Position numbers and translations under genes: made by a program. A model generated the notes under the pieces. That model was not told the DNA's origin. It saw only the letters and a program-made list of their open reading frames with translations, and did not search any database. Below are positions 54,282-63,965 of a DNA stretch of 64,000 nucleotides, piece after piece; position 1 is the first letter of the stretch, and every line of letters begins with the position of its first letter. This DNA is from Streptomyces pseudovenezuelae (GTDB taxonomy: Bacteria; Actinomycetota; Actinomycetes; Streptomycetales; Streptomycetaceae), in contig NZ_JARXVH010000005.1 of NCBI RefSeq assembly GCF_029892565.1, positions 682,001 through 746,000 on the forward strand. Reading direction: 5' to 3'.

Positions 54282-54524
54282 GTGGCGGAGCTGATGTTGT
54301 TCCGGCGGGACGCGGACGGGCGGGATGTCGAGCTGTCGGGTTCGACGGTGGCGCTGGAGGTGGAGCTGCAGCGGCGGGTCGAGGCTGGGCTGCAGCAGAT
54401 GCTCGGCATCCGGTTCCTGGCGTCGGAGTACACGACCGGTCCGTGGCACCGGGGGCGAATCGACACCCTGGGGCTGGACGAGAACGGCAGCCCGGCGGTA
54501 ATCGAGTTTACCGACCGCAGGTAG
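54282..54524 (+). pseudogene. N-terminal part of a split NucS-like/DUF5655 nuclease gene
   Basis: From GTG 54282 (after GGGAGGGGG) the frame reads 'VAELMLFRRD', 'VALEVELQRRVEAGLQQMLG', 'IRFLASEYTTGPWHRGRID' and 'LGLDENGSPAVIEF'. This is the N-terminus of a family whose complete members combine a PD-(D/E)xK-like domain with a C-terminal DUF5655 domain. Homology ends at 'VIE', where the usual 'YKR' is replaced. The C-terminal half lies at 57940-58242, so the gene was broken by the recombinase element between them. Confidence 0.7.
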
Positions 54525-54585
54525 TCCTGCCCGTGATGTCCGTCTGGGACTGTGACCAGGTCGTCCCGGGCTTGTTTACCGACCG
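54506..54585. repeat. 12-base direct repeat at the left end of the recombinase element
   Basis: GTTTACCGACCG occurs at 54506-54517, exactly at the point where nuclease homology ends, and again at 54574-54585, before the recombinase gene. It may be an attachment or crossover site of the element. Confidence 0.5.
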
Positions 54586-54629
54586 TGTCCGGGACGTCTG
54601 TCATGTTCTGGAGTCGGTACGGAGGACGA

Positions 54630-55808
54630 GTGGCACGGCACGTTGTGGTCGGGGACCTGAGGGTCCAGCAGATCGAGCGGAAGGACGGGCGGCGGTCGTG
54701 GACGATCGTGTGGCCCGAGGGGACGGTGCACACGGAGGCGGACCGGTTCCTGCGTCTGCATGATGGTTCGGGAACGCAGAGGACGTACGCGTATCTGCTG
54801 GTGGACCATCTGCGGTGGCTGGAGCGGGAGTGCCTGGCCTTCACCGCAGTCCAACTGCGGGACCTGGAACGGTACATGGGCATCGTCGGCGCGGAGGTCC
54901 GTATGCCGCTCGGCGAGCCGTGGCGGGTCGGCAAGCGCCCATACAGCCACTCCGCGCTGTCGACTGCGGCGGCCTGCCTGAAGGGCTTCTATCTGCATCA
55001 GTCCTCCCTCGGCATCAACGACGAACTCGGCAAGAGACTCGATAGGTCGCGGCTGCCGTCGCGGGTGGACCGGCGCCGTTCGTTCCTCGGGCATGTGAAG
55101 TCGTCGCTGCCTACAAACCCGCTGGCGCCGAAGGGGCCGCACCGCCGGCACCCGAAGATGCTTCCGGACGGCGCCCGGGAGAGGCTGCTGGAGACGGTGA
55201 ACGCCGCCCGGGACCGGCTGGTGGTTACCTGGCTTGCCGACGGCGGGCTTCGCATCGGCGAGCTCTGCGGCCTGCACCTGGTCGACCTGCACCTGCGTGA
55301 GAACGCGGCCTGCGGCGAGTGCCGCGCCCCTCACCTGCACGTCTGCCACCGGCCCGGCAATCCGAACCGGGCCGAGGCCAAGACCAAGCACCCCTGGCGG
55401 GTCGAGCACGGCATCGTGACCGGCGGGCTGATCAAACGGGTCAGCCCCGCGATGGTGCACACCTACTTCGAGTACCTCACCGCCGAGTACCCGCGCGGCG
55501 CCGGGCACGGCATGCTCATGGTCCAGCTGCACGGCGCCGATACCGGACAGCCGTGGGCGCCGGTCGGGGCCCGGCGGATGCTCGGCCGGGCCGGGAAGCG
55601 CGCCGGACTGGGGGTCGTGAAGCCCCATGCCTTCCGGCACTCGTTTACTTCAGCGGTTCTCGACGCAGCCGACGGCAACCTGCTCATCGCCAGGGACGCC
55701 GGCGGCTGGGCCTCGGCCGCGATGGTGGATGAGGTCTACGGCCACGTCGATGTCCACGACCCGGTCTTCGATGCCGCTCTGCGCACGGTCTGGGGTGAGG
55801 CGAAGTGA
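54630..55808 (+). CDS. Tyrosine recombinase, TnpA-like
   Basis: This 392-residue transposon recombinase has a core-binding region in the first ~170 residues ('GTQRTYAYLLVDHLRWLERE'), then the catalytic domain. The first Arg is in 'DGGLRIGELCGLHLVDLHL', the H-x-x-R box in 'KPHAFRHSFTSAVLDAAD', and the C-terminal 'MVDEVYGHVDVHDPVF' holds the likely His and Tyr. GTG 54630 with GGAGG upstream fits the family start; the frame is open to 54552. Its stop overlaps the start of the second recombinase, as in Tn554-like elements with two or three recombinases. Confidence 0.8.
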   Translation: MARHVVVGDLRVQQIERKDGRRSWTIVWPEGTVHTEADRFLRLHDGSGTQRTYAYLLVDHLRWLERECLAFTAVQLRDLERYMGIVGAEVRMPLGEPWRVGKRPYSHSALSTAAACLKGFYLHQSSLGINDELGKRLDRSRLPSRVDRRRSFLGHVKSSLPTNPLAPKGPHRRHPKMLPDGARERLLETVNAARDRLVVTWLADGGLRIGELCGLHLVDLHLRENAACGECRAPHLHVCHRPGNPNRAEAKTKHPWRVEHGIVTGGLIKRVSPAMVHTYFEYLTAEYPRGAGHGMLMVQLHGADTGQPWAPVGARRMLGRAGKRAGLGVVKPHAFRHSFTSAVLDAADGNLLIARDAGGWASAAMVDEVYGHVDVHDPVFDAALRTVWGEAK

Positions 55809-58072
55809 CGGCGCCGTCGCTGCTGCCTCAGCAGGATGCCCGCACGCGACGGGACCGGCTGGAGGTGCTCACCGCGCTGATCAACGGGCCCGAGTTCGAC
55901 CCGGTGCTGCGCGGCGGGGTGCTGAAGATCCCGCCGACGCACTCGGTCTATCCGTGGAGCTGCACGGTCGTCGACTGCGCGCGGCCCCGCTGGCGGCGCT
56001 ACGCGATGTGCTCGGTGCACGCCGAGCAGTGGCAGGAGGCGGAGGGGCGCGGCATAAGCCGGGCTCAGTTCTTGCGGACCGCGCAGCCGCTGCCGGCCAC
56101 GGAGATGCCGGAGGCGATGATGTGCCGGATCTGCCCCGAGCGTCCGGCGTTCAGCCTGCAGCTGGTGCTGTGCTTTCGGCACCGCAACCGGTGGCTGAGC
56201 CACCTGAAGCGGCACCCCGGCGGGGGCGAGGCGGAGTTCGAGCGGTGGCTGGTCGACCAGCCGGCACTCCCGGGCTACGGCGAGTGCCGCGCGGACGTGT
56301 GCGACGAACTGGCCGCCTCGCCGCTAGGGTTGTGCGGCGCGCACGAGCGCGGCTACATCCGGGCCGGGCGGCCGGGCGGGGCGAAGCCGCCGAAGAACTT
56401 CTTCGCCACCTACGAGCGCCGTGATCGCCCTGTCCCGGTGACCTGCGAGGACGAAGTCGCCTTCCGCGACTGGTGCCGCGCACAGCTGCCGGTGCACCGC
56501 ACCGGAACGGTCAACCTGCGCGGGCTGCGGCCCCTGTTGCGGGCGGAGTTTCAGTGGGGCATGTATGTCCATGGCCTGCAGCCCGTTACCGTGTGGCACC
56601 TGACGTGGGTGCAGTCACTCGCGGACGAGTGCCAGCGCCGCGCCGTGGACTCCCTGGCCGGCCTGGAGGCGTCCGTCTTCCGCCGCGACTATCACCGGCG
56701 CATGGTCCAGGAGATGCAACAGGCCCTGCGGAAGATCTACTTCACCCCCTCCGACACCCGGGACACCGGCTACATCGAGACCGAGCACTTCGGGGTGCGC
56801 TTCCCCCACCGCTCCAGCTACGTCGACCTGACCTGCATCACCCAGCGGTGGCTGCGCGACCTATTGTGGGAGCACATCGCCGACGTGCTGCGCTCGCCCA
56901 CCTGCCCGCGCAGCGCCCAGCCGGTGGACTTCGTGCGCCGCGCCGGCGCCGAACTGTCCGCGTTCTTGGAGGCGGAGGCGCCGGGCGGCGGCCACGACCC
57001 CACCGTGCTGCGCGGCGAGCACGCACACCGCTTCGCCGCGGACCTGCGCAACCGCGAACGTCTCGGCCTGGCGTTCCGCGGCCAGGCACGCCTGGACGGC
57101 AGAAGGGCGAAGGTCACCGAGAACTCGCGCCGGATGGTGTTCAACTACGGCCGGTCCCTGCTGCGCGGCTCGCTGGACAGCGGCAGCGCCGACCAGATCG
57201 GCCTGGACCGCGACTTCATCGCCGCCATGCCGGTCGGCGGCCCGGGCACGCCACGCAGCCGCAACCCCTTCCCCGACGAAGTCGCCCGGGCGCTTGCGGA
57301 CGAGGCCAACCTGCAGCAGCTCGCCGACGGCCACGACCCGCACGACCGGGGCCTGAGGGACATGTGGGAAACCATTATTGTCACCGGCCGGCGCGCCAGC
57401 GAGGTCATCCAGCTCCGTCTGGACTGCATCGGCCGCTACGGCGGGCTGCCCTTGCTCTGGCACGACCAGACCAAGGTCGGCAACCTGAACGCGGCCGTCC
57501 GCATCCCCGACCATCTCCTGGACCGGCTCGAAGAACGCCGCCAAAAGACTCTGACCCACTACGCCGACCGGCACGCCGGCCGGCCGCCCACTACTGCCGA
57601 GCGAGCTCACCTGGCCCTGTTCCCCACCGACATCCTCAACCCCGACGGCCGCCGCGCTCTGTCCTACACCTGGTTCCACACCGGCTTCCGCAGCTGGCTC
57701 GCCGAGCTTGACCTCGGTGGTCACTACGTCGCCCACCAGGCCCGGCACACGCTGGCCACCCGGCTGCTGCGGCACGGCGCGAGTCTGACGCACATCCGCC
57801 GTTACCTCGGTCATGTCTCAGAGCGCATGGCCGAGCACTACGTCCACCTGACCCAGTCGGACCTGGAGAACGTCCTTCAGCACGTTTGGGTCGCCGGACC
57901 CGGCACCGCCCACCCCGGCGACTTCCTCACCAGCGAGGCCACCCGGACCTCGACGAGTTTCTCCTCTCGCACAGCGACGTGCAGAAGGAGACCCAGCTCC
58001 ACTACATCGCGTACAGGCGGATCAAGAATGTCGCCACGGTGCGCGTTCAGCCTCGCAACCGAGTGCTCGTAG
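55805..58072 (+). pseudogene. Large TnpB-like tyrosine recombinase, 3' truncated
   Basis: Residues 1 to ~710 are a large tyrosine recombinase: a Cys/His-rich N-terminal region ('MCRICPERPAF', 'CRADVCDELAASPLGLCGAH'), a core-binding part ('VNLRGLRPLLRAEFQWGMYV'), and the catalytic residues Arg in 'VTGRRASEVIQLRLDCIG', HxxR in 'YVAHQARHTLATRLL' and 'YLGHVSERMAEHYVHL'. After about 57925 ('WVAGPGTAHPG') the normal C-terminus is replaced by an out-of-frame reading of the DUF5655 remnant. The catalytic residues survive, but ~120 C-terminal residues and any third gene (tnpC) are lost. The GTG start overlaps the tnpA-like stop. Confidence 0.75.
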
Positions 58073-58242
58073 TCAATCTGAAGCTGGACCCCGACACGGT
58101 GGAGATGCAGGACGGCTTCTCGCGAGATATCCGCGGGTTGGGGTGCCTAGGCATCCGGGATGGCGTCGAGATACGGATCGGATCGCGTGAGGATCTCGAT
58201 CGGGCGGGTGATCTAATCCGGCAGAGCATCGAAACCTCCTGA
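57940..58242 (+). pseudogene. DUF5655 C-terminal half of the split nuclease gene
   Basis: The frame reads 'DLDEFLLSHSDVQKETQLHY', 'IAYRRIKNVATVRVQPRNRV', 'RDIRGLGCLGIRDGVEIRIG' and 'DLDRAGDLIRQSIETS', a DUF5655 domain. It belongs to the gene whose 5' part is at 54282-54524. Roughly 130 middle residues are absent from both halves, so a deletion went with the insertion. Confidence 0.7.
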
Positions 58243-58256
58243 TTCGCCCCATGGTC

Positions 58257-58299
58257 AAGGGCGGTTGCGTCACACCAACCTGGTGACGCAACCGCCCTT
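58257..58299. terminator. Strong bidirectional terminator hairpin
   Basis: AAGGGCGGTTGCGTCAC (58257-58273) and its exact complement (58283-58299) form a 17-base stem with a nine-base loop, ending in a short T-run. It lies between the convergent DUF5655 and methyltransferase remnants. Confidence 0.85.
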
Positions 58300-58336
58300 T
58301 CCTGCGTTCTGGCCCCAGTGACGGGACTTCTCGCTC

Positions 58337-58909
58337 TCACTCCTCAGGTCCGGCAAGCTCGAAGTCGTGCTGTGTCAGAGCATTTTGGAGACGCTCCTCT
58401 GCGATGTCGGCGTAGTGCTTGGAGAGTTCGACACCTATGAATTGGCGGCCTTCTCGCAGGGCTGCGACGCCGGTCGTCCCGGACCCGGTGAAGGGGTCAA
58501 GGACCGTTCCGCCCGGCGGACAGATCTTCACCAGCTCCTGCATCACCTCCACCGGCTTCTGCGTGATGTGCACGCGACCCTTCCGCGGCTGACTCGCCGT
58601 GTAGAGACCGGGCAGGTAGACGGGGTTCCGATTGGCGTCTACGGGCCCCTTGGTTCCCCAGACGATGTACTCGCACGACTGCTTGAGTCGGCCCTTCTGC
58701 GGCCGGGAAACCGGCTTGTGCCACGAGGCGATCCCCCGCCATGTCCACCCGGCGGCCTGGAGCGCATCCGTCGTCGTCGGCAGCTGCCGCCAGTCGGTGA
58801 AGACGAGCGCGCTGCCGGACTCGACGGTTGCGCGGTAGGACTCGGTGAGCAGGAGGGTGAGCCAGAAGCGGCGTACGATCGAGATGGCCGGGCCTTGCTT
58901 AACTGCTCT
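58337..58909 (-). pseudogene. Truncated site-specific DNA methyltransferase
   Basis: The C-terminal ~185 residues of a DNA methylase remain: 'ALVFTDWRQLPTTTDALQAA', 'WTWRGIASWHKPVSRPQKG', 'ITQKPVEVMQELVKICPPGG' and the SAM-binding 'VLDPFTGSGTTGVAAL'. The N-terminal part with the catalytic DPPY-type motif is missing. The frame runs straight into the end of valS, where 'VKQGPAISIV' replaces the normal sequence, so the gene was cut by a rearrangement. No ribosome site or plausible start remains. Confidence 0.75.
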
Positions 58910-58914
58910 CGCTG

Positions 58915-61554
58915 CTACGCCGGCGGCAGGTTGTTGATCTGGTCCTGCAGCCGGACGATGTCCCCTTCGGCCTTCGCGAGACGGGTACGGATCTTCTCCA
59001 CCACGTTGTCGGGCGCCTTCGCCAGGAACGCCTCGTTACCGAGCTTGGCCTCCGCCTGGGCCTTCTCCTTCTCGGCCGCGGCAAGGTCCTTGGCCAGCCT
59101 CTTGCCCTCGGCCGCGACGTCGATCGTGCCGGACAGGTCGAGCGCGACCGTGGCACCGGCGACCGGGAGGGTCGCCGTGGCGCTGAAGCCGTCACCCTCC
59201 GGCTGCAGTCGCAGCAGCTGACGGATGGCCGCCTCGTGGGCAGCGAGCTGCGTACCCGGCAGATCCAGGCGTGCCCGGACCTTCTGGCCGGGCTGCAGCC
59301 CCTGGTCCGAGCGGAAGCGCCGAACCTCGGTGATCACCTGCTGGAGGCTCTCGATCTCCGCCTCGGCTGCGGCATCGCGGAACCCGCTGTCCGCCGGCCA
59401 GTCGGCGATCACGACGGACTCTCGGCCGGTGAGCGTGGTCCACAGCGTCTCCGTCACGAACGGGACGATCGGGTGCAGCAGGCGCAGCGTCACGTCCAGG
59501 ACCTCGCCCAGGACGCGGGCCGAGACCTTGGCCGCGTCGCCGCCGGCCATGAACGTCGTCTTGGACAGCTCGACGTACCAGTCGAAGACCTCGTCCCACG
59601 CGAAGTGGTACAGGGCATCGGCGAGCTTCGCGAACTGGTAGTCGTCGTAGTACGCGTCCGCCTCGGCCACGACGGTGTTCAGCCGGGACAGGATCCAGCG
59701 GTCCGTGGCCGACAGCTGCTCGGCCGGGGGCAGCTCGCCCTCGATCGTGGCGCCGTTCATCATCGCGAACCGCGTCGCGTTCCAGATCTTGTTGGCGAAG
59801 TTCCGGGACGCCTGGACCCAGTCCTCGCCGATCGGCACGTCGGTGCCGGGGTTGGCGCCCCTCGCGAGGGTGAACCGCAGGGCGTCGGAGCCGTACTTGT
59901 CCATCCAGTCGAGCGGATTGACCGTGTTGCCGAACGACTTCGACATCTTCTTGCCGTGTTCGTCACGGACCATGCCGTGGAACGCGATGGTGTGGAAGGG
60001 GATCTCGCCGTCCATCGCGTACAGGCCGAACATCATCATCCGGGCGACCCAGAAGAACATCAGGTCGTAGCCGGTGACCATGGCCGAGTTCGGATAGAAC
60101 TTGGCCAGGTCCGCGGTCTTCTCGGGCCAGCCCAGCGTGGAGAAGGGCCACAGGCCGGACGAGAACCAGGTGTCGAGGACGTCGGTGTCCTGCTCCCAGC
60201 CCTCGCCGCTCGGCGGCTGCTCGTCGGGGCCGACGCACACGGTCTCGCCGTTCGGGCCGTGCCAGACGGGGATCCGGTGGCCCCACCACAACTGCCGTGA
60301 GATGCACCAGTCGTTGAGGTTGTCGACCCAGTCGAAGTACCGCTGCGACAGGTCGGCGGGGTGGATGTTCACCCGGCCGTCGCGGACCGCGTCACCGGCG
60401 GCCTTGGCGAGCGTCTCGACCTTCACCCACCACTGCAGGGACAGTCGCGGCTCAAGGGTCGTCTTGCAGCGCGAGCAGTGGCCCACCGAGTGGACGTACG
60501 GCCGCTTCTCGGCGGCGATCCGGCCGTCGGCGCGCAGTGCGGCGACGATCGCGGACCGCGCCTCGAAGCGGTCGAGCCCCTCGAAGGGGCCGTGGACGGT
60601 GATGACGCCGCGCTCGTCCATGACGGTCAGCGACTCCAGGCCGTGCCGCTGGCCGATGGCGAAGTCGTTGGGGTCATGGGCGGGAGTGACCTTGACGGCA
60701 CCGGTGCCGAACTCCGGGTCGACGTGGGTGTCGGCGACGACGGGAATCGTGCGGCCGGTCAGCGGCAGCGCGATGCGCCGGCCGACGAGGTGCTTGTAGC
60801 GCTCGTCGTCGGGGTGAACGGCGACGGCGGTGTCACCGAGCATGGTCTCCGCACGCGTGGTGGCGACGACGACCGTGTCGTCCCCCTCGCCGTACTTGAT
60901 GGAGACGAGCTCGCCGTCGTCGTCCTGGTAGTCGACCTCGATGTCCGAGATCGCCGTCAGGCAGCGCGGGCACCAGTTGATGATGCGCTCGGCGCGGTAG
61001 ATCAGGCCGTCGTCGAACATCTTCTTGAAGACGGTCTGGACGGCACGGGACAGGCCCTCGTCCATGGTGAAGCGGTCACGGCTCCATGCGACGCCGTTGC
61101 CCAGGCGCCGCATCTGCCCGGCGATCTGACCGCCGGACTCGGCCTTCCACTGCCAGACCCGCTCGACGAACGCCTCACGTCCCAGGTCGTGGCGGGACTT
61201 GCCTTCCTTGGCGAGCTCCCGCTCGACGACGTTCTGGGTCGCGATGCCGGCGTGGTCCATGCCGGGCTGCCACAGCGTCTCGTAGCCCTGCATGCGCTTG
61301 CGGCGGGTGAGGGCGTCGATCAGCGTGTGCTCGAAGGCGTGGCCCAGGTGGAGGGAGCCGGTGACGTTCGGCGGCGGGATGACGATGGTGTACGCGGGCT
61401 TGTCGCTCTTCGCGTCAGCCTCGAAGTAACCGCGCTCTACCCAGCGCTCGTACAGCGTCCCCTCTACCTCGGCCGGCGTGTACTGGGTCGGCAGTTCGGG
61501 GGCGCCGTTCGGCCCGCTGTCGGGGCGCTGAGTGTTGTCGGTCACGACGGCCAT
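58915..61554 (-). CDS. valS: Valyl-tRNA synthetase
   Basis: This ~879-residue class I aminoacyl-tRNA synthetase charges tRNA-Val in the cytoplasm. The HIGH-type motif is 'PPPNVTGSLHLGHAF' (~50-64) and the KMSKS motif is in 'HGKKMSKSFGN' (~530). An editing domain (~190-370, 'VVATTRAETMLGDTAVAVHP') and a C-terminal coiled-coil tRNA-binding arm (last ~70 residues) are also present. All are intact. I chose ATG 61554; GTG 61545 is also possible. In other Streptomyces valS is followed by folC, but here it abuts a truncated methyltransferase, so this may be a second or rearranged copy. I saw no T-box leader upstream. Confidence 0.95.
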   Translation of the reverse strand: MAVVTDNTQRPDSGPNGAPELPTQYTPAEVEGTLYERWVERGYFEADAKSDKPAYTIVIPPPNVTGSLHLGHAFEHTLIDALTRRKRMQGYETLWQPGMDHAGIATQNVVERELAKEGKSRHDLGREAFVERVWQWKAESGGQIAGQMRRLGNGVAWSRDRFTMDEGLSRAVQTVFKKMFDDGLIYRAERIINWCPRCLTAISDIEVDYQDDDGELVSIKYGEGDDTVVVATTRAETMLGDTAVAVHPDDERYKHLVGRRIALPLTGRTIPVVADTHVDPEFGTGAVKVTPAHDPNDFAIGQRHGLESLTVMDERGVITVHGPFEGLDRFEARSAIVAALRADGRIAAEKRPYVHSVGHCSRCKTTLEPRLSLQWWVKVETLAKAAGDAVRDGRVNIHPADLSQRYFDWVDNLNDWCISRQLWWGHRIPVWHGPNGETVCVGPDEQPPSGEGWEQDTDVLDTWFSSGLWPFSTLGWPEKTADLAKFYPNSAMVTGYDLMFFWVARMMMFGLYAMDGEIPFHTIAFHGMVRDEHGKKMSKSFGNTVNPLDWMDKYGSDALRFTLARGANPGTDVPIGEDWVQASRNFANKIWNATRFAMMNGATIEGELPPAEQLSATDRWILSRLNTVVAEADAYYDDYQFAKLADALYHFAWDEVFDWYVELSKTTFMAGGDAAKVSARVLGEVLDVTLRLLHPIVPFVTETLWTTLTGRESVVIADWPADSGFRDAAAEAEIESLQQVITEVRRFRSDQGLQPGQKVRARLDLPGTQLAAHEAAIRQLLRLQPEGDGFSATATLPVAGATVALDLSGTIDVAAEGKRLAKDLAAAEKEKAQAEAKLGNEAFLAKAPDNVVEKIRTRLAKAEGDIVRLQDQINNLPPA

Positions 61555-61991
61555 TCTATGGGCCCGGCATCCCCGCACTTGCGTGGGCTTTTCACCTCAA
61601 AACCGACACAGGTCAGGGCATGAAAGGCCGCACGGATGCGATTCAAGTGTGACCAAGAACACTCCCGTACGGCCTCTCTCAGCCTACCCCCCTTCAGGGT
61701 CGTCCCTCTGCGGGGTGGTGGCGAATCACCAAGGCGAAGGATCTCGCCGATGCCTCGGCTGGGGATGCGCACTCTGATCCACACAGTCCATGTGAGCTGG
61801 GTACGGACCGGACGGTGTGCTGGGCCGGCGAGTATCGGCATAGCGACGCCCGGTTGATCGAGGACTCCGCGCGGACTTCGAGCAGTTGCACGGCACGGCG
61901 AGGACCTCTCGCCGTTCGGAGGTTCAGTCGGGCCTGGCGGGAGGCGTTGTCTCTGCTCGCCTCTGGGGCCTTCTCTCGGGTGCCGAATCGT
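61555..61991. other. Gene-free region upstream of valS
   Basis: These 437 bases contain the valS promoter region and the 3' flank of the ABC transporter gene. A plus-strand frame around 61820-61985 has some protein-like sequence ('AGEYRHSDARLIEDSART') but no family I recognise. There is no T-box consensus. Confidence 0.4.
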
Positions 61992-63965
61992 TCAGAACAA
62001 GGCTGGCTGGTTCAGCGGCCCGTTCTCTTCGGAGTCGGCCGGGGCTGGTACACGCCCGGAGCGCTCGTTCTGCAGGTCCCACAGTTCACGGAACAGGCCA
62101 TCGCGCTGGGCCAGCAGCTCGTCGGGGGTGCCCTGTTGGATCACACGCCCCTTGTCCAAGACAACGACGCGGTCAGCGACGGTCACGTTGGTGAGCCTGT
62201 GGGTGACCAGGACGACCGCGCGGTCGGCGGCGAGGCGGCGCAGTCCGGTGAAGATGCGGTGCTCGGCCCTCGGGTCGAGCGCGGCGGTTGGTTCGTCCAT
62301 GACGAGCAGTCCGGCCGGCCGATGGAACGCCCGGGCGAGTGCGATCCTCTGTCACTGCCCGCCGGACAGTTCCTGACCACCCCACCACTCCTTGGCCAGC
62401 AGGGTGTTCAACCCGCTGCGCAACCCGTCGACGACCTCGTCGGCACCTGCGGCACGCGCTGCGGCGAGCACCGCGTCGTCTCCTTCCTCGGTGGCCTGGC
62501 CGAGGGTGATGTTCTCCCGCGCTGACAGGGGCCAGTTCGCGTAGGACTGCGGTACGACGGCGACACGTGCCCAGGTGGCATGCGCGTCCAGGTCTCTGGT
62601 GTCGGCGCCGTCCCAGGTGACGGCTCCTCCCTGATCCGGAAGGTAGAGAGCCGAAAGAATCTTGCTCAAGGTGGTCTTGCCGGACCCGTTCTCGCCCACC
62701 AGCGCGACGACTTCACCGCGCCGGACCTCCAGGGACACGCCGTCGAGGGCAGGGCGGTCGGCGCTCGGGTACTGGAAGGTGATGTTCTCGGCGCGTACGA
62801 CCGTGGGCCCGGCCGGCACCTGAGGGCCACGGTCGATTCGGTGTCCGCCGGCTTCGTCGATGAAGTCCGCCCAGTCGTCCAAGAACATTCCCGTGCGGAA
62901 GAGTTGGGCTCCGTAGCCGACGATCCCGTCCAGTCCTGCGCTGACGCGGCCCAGCGCGAGGAACGCGGTGCCGAGCGCGGCGACCGAGATCTGCCCGGCG
63001 GACACCAACAGCGCCAACGCCGCCCACACGACCGCGTGGGCGAGACCTCCCGCAGCCCCACCCACCAGGGAGATCCTGGCAGAGCGCCAGGTGGCCTGGT
63101 CGGTCGTCGCGTCGATCCGTGCCCCAGCCGTGCGGTACTTGTCGAGCAGGAACGGCGCCATGGTGCCCGAGCGGATCTGGTCGGCGGTCTGCTTGTCGAC
63201 CATGTACCAACGCAGCATGCCCAGTAGCCGCCGGTCCTTCGACGTGGCGAGCGAGGCGATGTAGCTGATGCGCGCTCCCCGCACGCTGGCCAGGCCCTTG
63301 GGCAGGGCCGCCAGCACGAGCAGTGGCAGAAGGATCGGGTGCACAGCGGTCAGAACGCACGCTGAGGCGATCAGCGATGCCGACGCGGCGAGGATGTACT
63401 GGGCTTGGGTGAGAAGGTCCCTGGAGACCTCCACTCCCCGGTCGGCCGCGTCCCAGCGGTCGTTGTATCCGGGGTTGTCGTACGCGGCCAGTTCCGCCTT
63501 GGTCGCGGCGTCGAGGAGTTCGAGTTCGGCCTCCCGCGCGATACGCGGGGAGAGTCGGGCCGACAGTGCGGTGGTGGCGATGCCAAGAAGGGCACGCAGA
63601 CCGATGGCCCCCGACAGGACCACAAGGGACGGTACGGCGGAGCGGAGCTGGTCGGCGCTGATGTGCTGGGAAGCGATCAGCGGCTTAATCACACCCGTGG
63701 TGGCCATCAGCCCGAACGCCTCCAACACTCCCGAGAGCAGTTGGACACCGAGCAGGGCGATGACCGCGGTCCGGTCGACCTGCCAGCCCAGGGCCAGGGA
63801 GCGGCGGATCAGTTGGGGCAGGCGTTGGGCCATCGCACGGGTTGTGATCGCGTTGGCGGCTTCGATGCGGCGGTCGCCGGGGATGACGAACTTCAGCTCT
63901 TCATCCGACGCCTCCCCCTCGTCCGTCGGCGCGGTGGTCCCGGTGGGCTTCGAGACGGTTGTCAT
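61992..63965 (-). pseudogene. ABC exporter (permease-ATPase) with in-frame TGA in its signature motif
   Basis: A half-size exporter gene of 657 codons: the N-terminal membrane domain has about six helices (~50-350), then an ATPase with Walker A 'VGENGSGKTT' (~423-432). At the ABC signature the sequence reads LSGGQ, then TGA (62352-62354), then QRIALARAFHRPAG in the same frame, continuing through Walker B 'LLVMDEPTAALDP' and the H-loop 'VLVTHRL'. Family members usually have Trp (TGG) where TGA stands, so one base change explains the stop. Without readthrough the product lacks signature-distal parts and Walker B and should be inactive. ATG 63965; the 35 bases beyond show nothing. Confidence 0.8.

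Noticed and set aside
61555..61991. T-box riboswitch upstream of valS
   Set aside because: I found no T-box consensus or specifier-like stem in the leader on the minus strand.
61992..62300. Separate small ATP-binding protein starting at 62300
   Set aside because: It lacks Walker A and the signature and is simply the 3' part of the ABC exporter after the in-frame TGA.
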